Source of the DNA: Nocardia asteroides
Lineage (GTDB): Bacteria > Actinomycetota > Actinomycetes > Mycobacteriales > Mycobacteriaceae
DNA: 64,000 nucleotides
Direction: 5' to 3'
Assembly (NCBI RefSeq): GCF_900637185.1
Contig: NZ_LR134352.1
Span: forward strand, 3,338,001-3,402,000
In this document: positions 47,838-56,162 of the stretch, in pieces
How positions within the stretch are numbered: position 1 is the first letter of the stretch
Layout: each line of letters begins with the position of its first letter
Notes under the pieces: model-generated
What the model was told of the DNA's origin: nothing
Database searches by the model: none
Seen by the model: the letters and a program-made list of their open reading frames with translations, nothing else
Program-made: the position numbers and the translations under genes

Positions 47838-48593
47838 TCATTCGCTCCACGCCGGGCCGGCCATCGCCGACGCCGTGAGCACCTGTTCGGTCTTGGTCAG
47901 CTCGGTCGCGACGGCCAGGCCGTGCGCGCGTACCGCGTCGTGCAGCCGCTGCTGCGTGACCAGCGCGCGCGCCCGCAGAGCCTCGGCGGGCTCGCCGGGC
48001 GCCGGCGCCACGGTCAGCGACAGATCGAACAGGTCGAGGCCGCCGACGGCCCAGCGTTCGGCGTCGACGGTGAAGTCGCCGAGCACGACGCCGGTCCATG
48101 CCGTCGCGGCGATGGGGCCCACCGCGCGCAGGTGGTCGACCGCCACCCCCGGCGGGGTGCAGCTCACCAGGAACTGGCGCTGCGCCGAATCCAGCACCTC
48201 GGTCAGATCCTCGCCGCGCAGTGCCGCGACCCGCAGGGTGCCGGGCGGGCGGCTGCTGCGCACGGCGGCCGACAGTTCCCGCCTGCCACCGCACCAATCC
48301 CCGGCTATCCGGTAGCGAACCCCCTCGTCGGTGAACGGCGCCGCCCAGCGCCCCACCAGCTGGGCGGGCAGACAGGGCCGCAGCGTGACGGTGACGTCGT
48401 CGTGGTCGCCGCTGCGCAGCCGGATGGCGATGCGGTCGGCCAGCAGCGTCGGCGGGCCGCCCACGCCGGGCAGCCGGGGCTCGGCGAACCAGACGTCGCG
48501 GCCCACCGCGGCGGCGTTGGTGCACCCGAGGCGGGCCTGGGCGTCGACGAGATCGCCGTCGAGATTGACCTTGATGTCGATCGGAGTAGTCAC
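47838..48593 (-). CDS. Hypothetical protein of the regulon, CYTH-like pattern
   Basis: A 251-aa soluble protein without signal or membrane segments. The early segment (DVWFAEPRLPG, then ADRIAIRLRSGDHDDVTVTL) loosely recalls the strand order of CYTH/triphosphate-tunnel proteins, and the C-terminal third is helical, but key CYTH residues are not clear and I do not claim the family. GTG 48593 is chosen because it lies 6 nt after the -10 of promoter G; no strong ribosome site exists, so it is probably leaderless. Its stop abuts the patatin stop. Confidence 0.65.
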   Translation of the reverse strand: MTTPIDIKVNLDGDLVDAQARLGCTNAAAVGRDVWFAEPRLPGVGGPPTLLADRIAIRLRSGDHDDVTVTLRPCLPAQLVGRWAAPFTDEGVRYRIAGDWCGGRRELSAAVRSSRPPGTLRVAALRGEDLTEVLDSAQRQFLVSCTPPGVAVDHLRAVGPIAATAWTGVVLGDFTVDAERWAVGGLDLFDLSLTVAPAPGEPAEALRARALVTQQRLHDAVRAHGLAVATELTKTEQVLTASAMAGPAWSE

Positions 48594-48599
48594 CTCTGC

Positions 48600-48643
48600 A
48601 GGGTTACCCACGCACCCGCCCCGGGACGCGCGTAATTCGCTAC
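48600..48643 (-). promoter_or_regulatory. Regulon promoter G (47838-48593 gene)
   Basis: On the minus strand, GTAGCGAATTAC (48643-48632) is followed by GCGCG and, after 26 nt, AACCCT (48605-48600). The start codon follows 6 nt later. Confidence 0.55.
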
Positions 48644-48695
48644 TCGATTGCCGGACGAGGCGGGTACGCCGATCGTTATCCGGGCGTGGCCTGAC

Positions 48696-48738
48696 GTAGT
48701 CCACTACTCGTGACACCGCCGGGGGCGGGGCGGAAACT
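48696..48738 (+). promoter_or_regulatory. Regulon promoter D (peroxidase operon)
   Basis: The perfect palindrome GTAGTCCACTAC (48696-48707), extended by TCGTG, is followed after 25 nt by GAAACT (48733-48738). A -35-like GTGACA lies just after the palindrome. The centre of the palindrome is about 43 bp before the predicted start, a position typical for activators. Confidence 0.72.
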
Positions 48739-48795
48739 GATCTTCGACCAGTTCTCGTACGCCGCGGTTCGAGCCAGCTACGTGGAGGTTTCCCG

Positions 48796-50607
48796 ATGGT
48801 CGAGGCACACCCGAGTCCGTCCCCGTCGTCACCGCACCGGTCACCGGTCGCCCGCCTCGCGGTCGCCGCCGCCGAGGCCCTGGACCGGCGCTTCGGCTGG
48901 TTCCGCCTACCGACCCCGCTCGGCCTGGCCGTGCTGGTCGGTCTGCGCAGCCGGTTGCGCGCGGAGAATCTCTTCGACACCGGACGACATCCGGGCGAGC
49001 CGCTCCCGCCGGACGAGACCGGCGCGCACCGGGCCGCCCGCACCGTCGACGGGTCCTACAACAGCCTCGACGATCCGCGCACCGGCTCGGTCGGCTGCCG
49101 CTTCGGCCGCAATGTCGCCCTCGCGGGCACCTTCCCCGAGGACGCCGACCGGATCATGACGCCCAACCCGCGCCTGATCAGCAGCGTACTGCTCGCGCGC
49201 GACCGGTTCGTGCCCGCCACGACGCTGAATCTGCTGGCCGCGGCCTGGATCCAGTTCGAGGTGCACGACTGGTTCAGCCACGGCAAGACCGAGACCGCAC
49301 CGTTCCGGGTGACCCTGGACGCGCGCGACCCGTGGCCGGAACGGCCGATGACGATCCCGCGCACCGCCACCGTCCCCGGTGCGGCGCCCGGCGATCCGCC
49401 GACCTATGTCACCGAGGACTCGCACTGGTGGGACGCCTCCCAGATCTACGGCAGCACACCGGAATTCGCGGCGGCGCTGCGGTCGGGCAAGAACGGTGAA
49501 CTCGTCGTCGACGAACTGGGCCTGCCGCCGCTGGACGCGGAGAGCCTGCTGGCGCTCTCGGACGCGGCCGCCAACGCCTGGGTCGGGCTGGCGCTGCTGC
49601 ACTCGCTGTTCCTGCGCGAGCACAACGCGATCTGCCGCCGCCTCGCGCGCCGCTACCCCGACCTCGACGACCAGCAGCTCTACGACACCGCCCGGCTGAT
49701 CAACGCGGCGCTGATCGCGAAGATCCACACCGTCGACTGGACCCCGGGCATCATCGCGCACCCCACCACCGTCGCGGCCATGCGCGCCAACTGGTTCGGC
49801 GTGCTCGGCGAGCGGATCGCGCGCCGCTTCGGCAGACTCGTCGACAACGAGGTGCTGTGCGGCATCCCGGGGTCGGCCACCGACGACAGCGGCGTGCCGT
49901 ACTCGCTGACCGAGGAGTTCGTCTCGGTCTACCGGATGCACCCGCTCGTCCCCGACACCCTCGTCGTACGCAGCCTCGCCGACGACCGGGTGCTGGCCGA
50001 GCATCCCTTTCCCGACCTGGGCGTCGTGCACATCCGGGAGCGGCTCGCCGAGACGCCCATGGACACCCTGTTCTACTCCTTCGGGCGGGCTCACCCCGGC
50101 GCGCTGACGCTGCACAACTACCCGCGTCATCTGCAAGAGCTGGACCGCCCCGGACACCCGCTGCTCGACCTCGCCACCGTCGACATCCTGCGGGTCAGGG
50201 AGCGGGGCGTGCCGCGCTACAACGACTTCCGGCGTCAGCTCCGGCTGCCTCCGGTGACCTCCTTCGAGCAGCTGACCGACAATCCGGACTGGGCCGGGGA
50301 ACTGGCGCGCATCTACGGCGACGTCGACGCCGTCGACCTGATGATCGGCCTCTACGCCGAACCCAAACCACCGGGATTCGGCTTCAGCGACACCGCGTTC
50401 CGCGTGTTCGTGCTGATGGCCTCGCGCCGCCTGTCGGCCGACCGGTTCTTCACCACCGACTTCCGCCCCGAGATCTACACCGAAGCGGGCATGGCCTGGG
50501 TGCGGGACAACTCCATGCGCAGCGTGCTGCTGCGCCACTTCCCGACGCTGGCGCCCGCGCTGCGCGGCGTCGCGAACCCGTTCGCGCCGTGGAGGGCACC
50601 GCGATGA
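48796..50607 (+). CDS. Animal-haem-peroxidase family protein, fatty-acid alpha-dioxygenase-like
   Basis: A 603-aa haem protein. The distal His157 lies in WIQFEVHDWFSH, and SVYRMHPLVPD supplies Tyr379, the position of the substrate-oxidising tyrosine of alpha-dioxygenases and cyclooxygenases, with the proximal His382 three residues on. SHWWDASQIYG and FLREHNAICRRLARRYPDLD followed by AKIHTVDWTP closely resemble plant alpha-DOX. Such enzymes oxygenate fatty acids with a Tyr radical rather than reduce peroxide. No signal peptide or EGF domain is present. It overlaps the catalase-like gene by 4 bp. Activity is inferred from residues, not proven. Confidence 0.85.
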   Translation: MVEAHPSPSPSSPHRSPVARLAVAAAEALDRRFGWFRLPTPLGLAVLVGLRSRLRAENLFDTGRHPGEPLPPDETGAHRAARTVDGSYNSLDDPRTGSVGCRFGRNVALAGTFPEDADRIMTPNPRLISSVLLARDRFVPATTLNLLAAAWIQFEVHDWFSHGKTETAPFRVTLDARDPWPERPMTIPRTATVPGAAPGDPPTYVTEDSHWWDASQIYGSTPEFAAALRSGKNGELVVDELGLPPLDAESLLALSDAAANAWVGLALLHSLFLREHNAICRRLARRYPDLDDQQLYDTARLINAALIAKIHTVDWTPGIIAHPTTVAAMRANWFGVLGERIARRFGRLVDNEVLCGIPGSATDDSGVPYSLTEEFVSVYRMHPLVPDTLVVRSLADDRVLAEHPFPDLGVVHIRERLAETPMDTLFYSFGRAHPGALTLHNYPRHLQELDRPGHPLLDLATVDILRVRERGVPRYNDFRRQLRLPPVTSFEQLTDNPDWAGELARIYGDVDAVDLMIGLYAEPKPPGFGFSDTAFRVFVLMASRRLSADRFFTTDFRPEIYTEAGMAWVRDNSMRSVLLRHFPTLAPALRGVANPFAPWRAPR

Positions 50608-51698
50608 CATACCTGCGTTTCCGTGAGGACCTGGAACAGCCGCGCCCCGACGAGGAGCGCGACATCGACAAGATCATCGCGGTCCTGCGCGACAACAACG
50701 AACGCGCCTACCGCAAATACAAGCGCGGACTGCGCGACGCGCACGCCAAGAGCCACGGCATCCTGCGCGGCGAACTGACCGTGCCCGCGGGCCTGCCCGC
50801 CGAACTGGCCCAGGGCATGTTCGCCACCCCGAAGACGTATCCGATCATCGCCCGGCTGTCGAGCACGTCCGGGGTGATCCGCAGCGACCAGCTGCGCGGT
50901 GTGCGCGGACTCGGCATCAAGGTACTGGGGGTGGAGGGGCCGCGGGCGCTGCCCGACGACGACGCCACCACCCAGGACTTCATCATGGTCACCCACCGCG
51001 AGTTCCTGTTCGCCGACGCGCACGCCTACCTCACCCGCGGCATGCCCACGGCCTGGGTGCTGGCCCGGCTGCCCGACCCGGTGCTGCAGGCGGGCAGCGA
51101 CCTCGTGGCGGCCGTGGACAAGCACGTGCTGCGCCGGATCGGCAAGCAGGTGCCGGACAACCTGGGCGTCTTCGTCGCGCCCAACACCCACATCCTCGGT
51201 GAGACCTTCTACAGTTCGGCGCCGTTGCGGCACGGCGACTACGTCGCCAAGCTGCTCTACGCGCCGGTGTCGCCGGAAGTGGTTGCGCTGCAGGGTCAGC
51301 CGGTGAGCCCGGACGCGGGGGTGAACGCGCACCAGGATCTGGTCGTCGACTTCTTCGCCGCGCACAGCGCCACCTACGAGCTGCGCGCCCAGCTGTGCAC
51401 CGACAGCGGCACCATGCCGATCGAGGACGCGACGGTGCCCTGGCCGGAACCGGAATCCGCGCACGTCACCATCGCGACCATCCGGTTCGACATCCAGGAC
51501 CCCTACACCCCGCAACGCCGCGCCTACGGTGACGACGTGCTCTCGTTCAACTCCTGGCGGGGACTGGACGCGCATCGCCCGCTCGGCTCGATCAACCGGC
51601 TCAAGAAGCGGGTGTACGAGGCGTCGAGCAACTACCGGCACGACGTGAACAACGCGCCGCGGCTGGAACCACGGGACGCGACCGAACTGCCATCATGA
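50604..51698 (+). CDS. Catalase-like haem protein
   Basis: A 364-aa protein of the small catalase-like group, shorter than true catalases at about 480-750 aa. A distal His is offered by AKSHGILRGELTVPAGL, and the C-terminus has the family stretch SWRGLDAHRPLGSINRLKKR followed by VYEASSNYR. Relatives include catalase-related allene oxide synthases, which act on fatty-acid hydroperoxides made by a partner dioxygenase. Its 4-bp overlap with the alpha-DOX-like gene supports such a partnership. The proximal Tyr could not be assigned with certainty. Confidence 0.78.
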   Translation: MTYLRFREDLEQPRPDEERDIDKIIAVLRDNNERAYRKYKRGLRDAHAKSHGILRGELTVPAGLPAELAQGMFATPKTYPIIARLSSTSGVIRSDQLRGVRGLGIKVLGVEGPRALPDDDATTQDFIMVTHREFLFADAHAYLTRGMPTAWVLARLPDPVLQAGSDLVAAVDKHVLRRIGKQVPDNLGVFVAPNTHILGETFYSSAPLRHGDYVAKLLYAPVSPEVVALQGQPVSPDAGVNAHQDLVVDFFAAHSATYELRAQLCTDSGTMPIEDATVPWPEPESAHVTIATIRFDIQDPYTPQRRAYGDDVLSFNSWRGLDAHRPLGSINRLKKRVYEASSNYRHDVNNAPRLEPRDATELPS

Positions 51699-51714
51699 CC
51701 ACCGCTCAGGTTCG

Positions 51715-51743
51715 TTGTGAGGGAGGCGGGCGGGAACTAGAAT
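51715..51743 (+). promoter_or_regulatory. Internal sigma-70-type promoter for the LuxR-type regulator
   Basis: TTGTGA (51715-51720), a 17-bp spacer and TAGAAT (51738-51743) give a good housekeeping promoter. The ATG at 51752 lies 8 nt after the -10, so a leaderless transcript is likely. It would give basal regulator independent of promoter D. Confidence 0.6.
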
Positions 51744-51751
51744 TTTGGTGC

Positions 51752-54334
51752 ATGGGCGAACTGTGGCGACTGCTGGATCGCCCCGTCGAATACGACGCCG
51801 TCCGTGCCGCTTTGACGAACGGTGGCGCCGGTGGTGTCGTGCTCGTCGGCGCCGCCGGAATCGGTAAGACCACCCTGGCGCGGCTGGTCGGCTCGCAGCT
51901 GCCCGCGCCGGTGCGCTGGGTGGCCTGTACCGCGTCGTCCCAGGCGATTCCGCTGGGCGCGTTCGCCCCCTGGATCGCCGCCTCGGCCTCCCGTGACCCG
52001 CTCGCCCTGCTGCATTCGGCGCGGGAGAACATGCTCGACCGGCCCGGCACCGTGATCGGCGTCGACGACGCCCATCTGCTCGACACCCTGTCCGCGACCC
52101 TGGTGCACCAGATCGCCGTCGACCGCAGCGCCCGCATCGTGGCCACGGTCCGGAGCGGGGAACCGGTTCCCGACGCGATCACCTCACTGTGGAAGGACGG
52201 GTTCCTCGAACGGGTCGAACTGGAACCGCTGACCAAGCGCCAGTGCGTCGCCCTCGTCGAGACCGTCCTCGGCGGCACGCTCGAGGGACTCAGCGCCGAT
52301 GTGATGTGGGAGTCCTCCGGCGGCAATCCGCTGTTCCTGCGCAACATGGTCGAGGGCGCCGTGGAGGCGCGCACGCTCACCGACGTGCACGGGGTGTGGC
52401 AGCTGCGCGGGCCCACCGCGGTGCCGTCGGGGCTGGTCGATCTGCTCGACGAGCGCCTCGCCAGGGCGGGCGAGCCGGTGCTGTCCGCGCTGCGGATGCT
52501 GGCCGTCTACGAACCGCTCGACATCGACATCCTCACCGAGCTGGTGGGCGTCGAGGCCGTCGACGCCGCCGAGCTCACCGGCCTGATCCGGGTGTGCAGG
52601 CACGGACCCGCCGTCGACGTGCGATTCAGTCATCCGCTGCTGGGCGAGGTGATCCGCCGACGGGCAGGCACCGCGGCGGCCCGCAAGCGGCGTGGCCGCA
52701 TCGTCGAGACCCTGCGCGATCGCAGCCTCGACACCCCGGCGGACCGGATCCGGTTGGCGCAGCTGTGCGTCGACAGCGACCAGCCGATCGACATCGTGCT
52801 GCTGATCAACGCCGCCAAGGACGCCGTCGCCCTGGCGAACCTGCCGCTCGGTGAACGGCTCGCGCGCGCGGCCTGCGAGCGCTGCGGTGGCCTGCGGGCG
52901 GCCGAACTGCTCGCGCGGGCGCTGCTGTGGCAGGGCAGACCGCAGGAGGCCGACGAGATCCTGGCCCGGTTCGATCCGGACCGCCTCGACCAGTTGCAGC
53001 TGGTGCAGTGGGGGCTGTTGCGCGCGTCGCTGCAGTTCTGGTCGCTCGGTGACGTGGCGCGCGGCCATGAACTCATCGACCTGCTGGTGGCCCGGGTGCA
53101 GCATCCGGCGGCCCGGCTGACCGTCGACGCCTTCCGGGCGGCCATGGCGGTGCACGAGAACCGGCTCGACGTCGGGGTCGCGGAGTCCGAGCGGGTGATC
53201 GCCGACCCGAACTCGCCCCGCCAGGCCGTCGACTTCGCGGCGTTCGCGCTCGGGCTCGCGCTGCCCTACGTCGGCCGCGGCGCCGAGGTCGGCGCCATCG
53301 CGGCCCGGATCAGGGCCGAACAGAAATCCACCGACGGCATCGTCCGGGTGATGGTGCGCTACGGGGACGTGCTGGCGCTGACGATGATCGGTGAGCTCGA
53401 CCAGGCCGAACAGCGCGCCTCGGAGTACCGGGAGTTCTCCTCGGCCGGGCAGTTCGTCGGCTGGGCGATCGCCCGCATCGCGATCGGGGTGGTGGCGACC
53501 TGTCGCGGCCGCTTCCGGGCTGCGATCGCCGCCTTCGAGCAAGCGCTGGCCGCCCTCAACGCCGAGAACACGCTGCCCTGGCAGCTGCCCGCCCGGCTGG
53601 TCCTGGCACGTGCGTACGCGGCCCTGGGTGAGGCGGACCAGGCCGAACGGGTGCTCGCCGATGCCGAGGAGCACAGCGGGCCCTACATGGCGCTGCACGA
53701 GCCACAGCGGCTCATCGCGCGCGCCTGGGTGGCCGCCGCCGAACACAGTCAGCACGCCGCCATCGACCTGGCGCGCAAGGCCGCCGACCTCGCGCACCGC
53801 ACCGGCCAGTTCGCGCAGGAGGCCGAGGCGCTGCACCACGCGACCCGCTTCGGCGACCGCACGCTGGCGCCCCGGCTCGCGGCCGTCGCCACCCGCCTGC
53901 AGGGGCCCGCCGCGGCGATCTACGCCCGGCACGCCGCGGCGCTGGCGCACTCCGACACCGCCGCGCTGGCCGCCGTCAGCGTGGAATTCGAGAACCTGGG
54001 CATGCTGCTGGCCGCCGCCGACGCCGCCGCCCAGGCGGTCCCGATCTTCGATCACGCCGGCCGGCGCAGGCCCAGCGCGGAGGCGGCGGCCCGCGCGGTG
54101 GCGCTGGCGGCCCGCTGCGACGGGGCCGGCTCGCCGGCGATCACGGCGGCCGCCCGCCCGCTGCCCATCACCGAACGGGAACGGGAGATCGCCGCGCTCA
54201 TCGGGCGCGGGCTGTCCAACCGGGCCATCGCCGAGCGGCTGTGCGTCTCGGTGCGGACCGTGGAGGGCCACATCTACCGGGCCTGCATCAAACTCGACGC
54301 CTCCGATCGCGATCAGCTGTCCAAACTGATCTGA
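51752..54334 (+). CDS. Large ATP-binding LuxR-family regulator (LAL-type)
   Basis: An 860-aa protein. The N-terminal AAA/STAND-like ATPase has Walker A GAAGIGKTTL (about 33-42) and Walker B VIGVDDAHLL (about 105). A long helical, TPR-like middle region follows, and the C-terminus is a GerE/LuxR helix-turn-helix, ITEREREIAALIGRGLSNRA then IAERLCVSVRTVEGHIYRAC. LAL proteins are ligand-gated activators. It is the third gene of the operon under promoter D, making it the prime candidate to bind the repeated palindromes. An alternative ATG at 51695 overlaps the catalase-like stop; 51752 is preferred for its own promoter. Confidence 0.87.
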   Translation: MGELWRLLDRPVEYDAVRAALTNGGAGGVVLVGAAGIGKTTLARLVGSQLPAPVRWVACTASSQAIPLGAFAPWIAASASRDPLALLHSARENMLDRPGTVIGVDDAHLLDTLSATLVHQIAVDRSARIVATVRSGEPVPDAITSLWKDGFLERVELEPLTKRQCVALVETVLGGTLEGLSADVMWESSGGNPLFLRNMVEGAVEARTLTDVHGVWQLRGPTAVPSGLVDLLDERLARAGEPVLSALRMLAVYEPLDIDILTELVGVEAVDAAELTGLIRVCRHGPAVDVRFSHPLLGEVIRRRAGTAAARKRRGRIVETLRDRSLDTPADRIRLAQLCVDSDQPIDIVLLINAAKDAVALANLPLGERLARAACERCGGLRAAELLARALLWQGRPQEADEILARFDPDRLDQLQLVQWGLLRASLQFWSLGDVARGHELIDLLVARVQHPAARLTVDAFRAAMAVHENRLDVGVAESERVIADPNSPRQAVDFAAFALGLALPYVGRGAEVGAIAARIRAEQKSTDGIVRVMVRYGDVLALTMIGELDQAEQRASEYREFSSAGQFVGWAIARIAIGVVATCRGRFRAAIAAFEQALAALNAENTLPWQLPARLVLARAYAALGEADQAERVLADAEEHSGPYMALHEPQRLIARAWVAAAEHSQHAAIDLARKAADLAHRTGQFAQEAEALHHATRFGDRTLAPRLAAVATRLQGPAAAIYARHAAALAHSDTAALAAVSVEFENLGMLLAAADAAAQAVPIFDHAGRRRPSAEAAARAVALAARCDGAGSPAITAAARPLPITEREREIAALIGRGLSNRAIAERLCVSVRTVEGHIYRACIKLDASDRDQLSKLI

Positions 54335-54346
54335 CACGATGGGGGC

Positions 54347-55441
54347 ATGCCGACGTCCCGTACCCGGCTGGGTGCGCTGCTGATCGCCCTCGCGGCGAGC
54401 GTGGCGACCGCGTGCGCGCGCGAGGAGGGACCGCGGCCGCCGATCGCGACGTCCACCGCGGCGAGCAGCCCGGCAGGCCTGCCCGATCTGGGCGCGCCCG
54501 AGGAGATCGCGCGCGGCCTCGACGTCCCCTGGGGACTGGCCTTCCTGCCCGACGGCACGGCCCTGGTGGCCGAGCGGGATTCGGGCCGCATCCTGCGGGT
54601 CGCGGCGGGGCGCGCACCGGAGCCGTTCGCGGAGGTGCCCGGGGTCGCCGCGCGCGGTGAGGGCGGACTGCTCGGCCTCGCCGTCGCCGCGGACCACGCC
54701 GAGAACCCGTGGGTCTACGCGTATCACACCGCGGCCGAGGACAACCGGATCGTCCGGGTGCGGCCGGGGGAACCGGCCCAGGTCGTGTTCGCCGGCATCG
54801 CGAAGGCGGGCAACCACAACGGTGGCCGGATCGCGTTCGGACCCGACGGGATGCTCTACGCCGGCACCGGCGACGCGGGGGACACCGCGCGCTCCCAGGA
54901 CCCCGCGAGTCCCAACGGCAAGATCCTGCGCCTCACCCCCGACGGCGCGCCCGCGCCGGGCAATCCGGTCCCCGGATCCCCGGTGTTCAGCCTCGGCCAC
55001 CGTAATGTGCAGGGCCTCGCATGGGACGGCACGGGCCGGTTGTTCGCCGCCGAGTTCGGCCAGAACCGGTGGGACGAGGTCAATCTCGTCGAGCCGGGGC
55101 GCAACTACGGGTGGCCCGTCGTCGAGGGAGCCGGGGGCGCGGAGCGGGGTTATGCCGACCCGCTGCTCACCTGGTCCACCGCCGAAGCCTCGCCGTCGGG
55201 TCTGGCCATCTCGGGCGACACGCTGTATCTGGCCGCACTGCGCGGCGAAAGACTGTGGACGGCAACGCTGTCCGAGGGTCACGCGTCGAATCCGGTAGCG
55301 TTCCTGGACAATTCGTACGGGCGATTGCGGACCGTGGCCGTGGCGCCGGACGGCGCGCTCTGGCTGACCACCTCGAACACCGACGGCCGCGGCGACATCC
55401 GCGACGGCGACGACCGCATCCTGCGATTCCCGGCGCGCTGA
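54347..55441 (+). CDS. PQQ-dependent sugar/aldose dehydrogenase-like lipoprotein
   Basis: A 364-aa beta-propeller protein of the soluble glucose dehydrogenase / YliI family: GLDVPWGLAFLPDGTALVAE, GGLLGLAVAADHAEN, KAGNHNGGRIAFGPDGMLYAGTG and SLGHRNVQGLAWD are typical. The N-terminus is a short signal peptide ending in VATAC, a plausible though weak lipobox, so it would be anchored outside the membrane. It lies 12 bp after the LuxR-type gene. The substrate and cofactor use are inferred from family. Confidence 0.82.
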   Translation: MPTSRTRLGALLIALAASVATACAREEGPRPPIATSTAASSPAGLPDLGAPEEIARGLDVPWGLAFLPDGTALVAERDSGRILRVAAGRAPEPFAEVPGVAARGEGGLLGLAVAADHAENPWVYAYHTAAEDNRIVRVRPGEPAQVVFAGIAKAGNHNGGRIAFGPDGMLYAGTGDAGDTARSQDPASPNGKILRLTPDGAPAPGNPVPGSPVFSLGHRNVQGLAWDGTGRLFAAEFGQNRWDEVNLVEPGRNYGWPVVEGAGGAERGYADPLLTWSTAEASPSGLAISGDTLYLAALRGERLWTATLSEGHASNPVAFLDNSYGRLRTVAVAPDGALWLTTSNTDGRGDIRDGDDRILRFPAR

Positions 55442-55540
55442 TCGTCGCGGTGGCCGCTTCGCGGGCGGCGGCTCGCCCGGTGCCCGCGGACGGCGGGCCC
55501 GGCGCCGTAGCCATCCGTTCGGAACCGGAGCGCTGACCCG

Positions 55541-55579
55541 CACCCCCGGGCCGGTCGGCGCACGGTCGGCCCAGGGGTG
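55541..55579. terminator. Hairpin between convergent genes
   Basis: The arms CACCCCCGGGCCGGTC and GGTCGGCCCAGGGGTG pair with one mismatch and wobbles around a 7-nt loop. It can end both the dehydrogenase operon and the thioredoxin transcript. Confidence 0.6.
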
Positions 55580-55584
55580 TCGGC

Positions 55585-55908
55585 TCAGTACGCGCCGGAC
55601 AGTTCGTCCAGCAGACGCCGCTTGGATCGCGCGCCGACGAGCGTCCGCACCGGCGCGCCGTCGCGGAACAGCATCAGCGTCGGCATCGACAGCACCGCGT
55701 AGTCGGCGGTGGTCCGGGGATTGGCGTCCACATCGAGCCGCACGATCCGCAGGCCGGTCTCCGCGCGCGCGATGTCGTCGAGCACCGGCTCGATCATCTT
55801 GCACGGCGGGCACCACGTGGCCGTGAACTCCACGAGCACCGGCCCTTCCGCGGCGAGTACCGCCGTCGCGAACGTCGCATCGCTCACCGCGCCGACAACC
55901 TCGCTCAT
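55585..55908 (-). CDS. Thioredoxin-like protein with WCPPC active site
   Basis: A 107-aa thioredoxin-fold protein: VLVEFTATWCPPCKMIEPVL contains the redox pair, here CPPC instead of the usual CGPC. The cis-Pro loop MPTLMLFRDGAP and LDVDANPRTTADYAV are canonical. The ATG at 55908 follows a GAAGGGAGAG ribosome site; a GTG six codons upstream is less likely. CPPC tends to alter redox potential. It is probably a cytoplasmic disulfide reductase. Confidence 0.88.
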   Translation of the reverse strand: MSEVVGAVSDATFATAVLAAEGPVLVEFTATWCPPCKMIEPVLDDIARAETGLRIVRLDVDANPRTTADYAVLSMPTLMLFRDGAPVRTLVGARSKRRLLDELSGAY

Positions 55909-56061
55909 GCTCTCTCCCTTCGTCACCGGGGCAGTCCCGCCCCTGTCACCGGCACGCTAGGGATTGACGCCGAGGTCAAGGCAAGCCCCGAGCCATCGGC
56001 CTGTCCGGAATGCCACGGCCGTGAATCCGCGCTGTCGCCGTGCGCCTCGGCCCGGAGGCGA

Positions 56062-56105
56062 GTAGTTCACTACGCTCGGCCCGCGCCGCCTCGCCCGGCG
56101 AGACT
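56062..56105 (+). promoter_or_regulatory. Regulon promoter C (56163-56825 gene)
   Basis: The perfect palindrome GTAGTTCACTAC (56062-56073), followed by GCTCG and 26 nt later GAGACT (56100-56105). Predicted start near 56112, with a 51-nt leader as at promoter D. Read on the minus strand there is no suitable -10, so it faces this gene and not the thioredoxin. Confidence 0.7.
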
Positions 56106-56162
56106 GGGCACAGCCGCCGGTTACGGCGGACATCCAGCTCGGGACGAGGATCGGCGAGGCCG

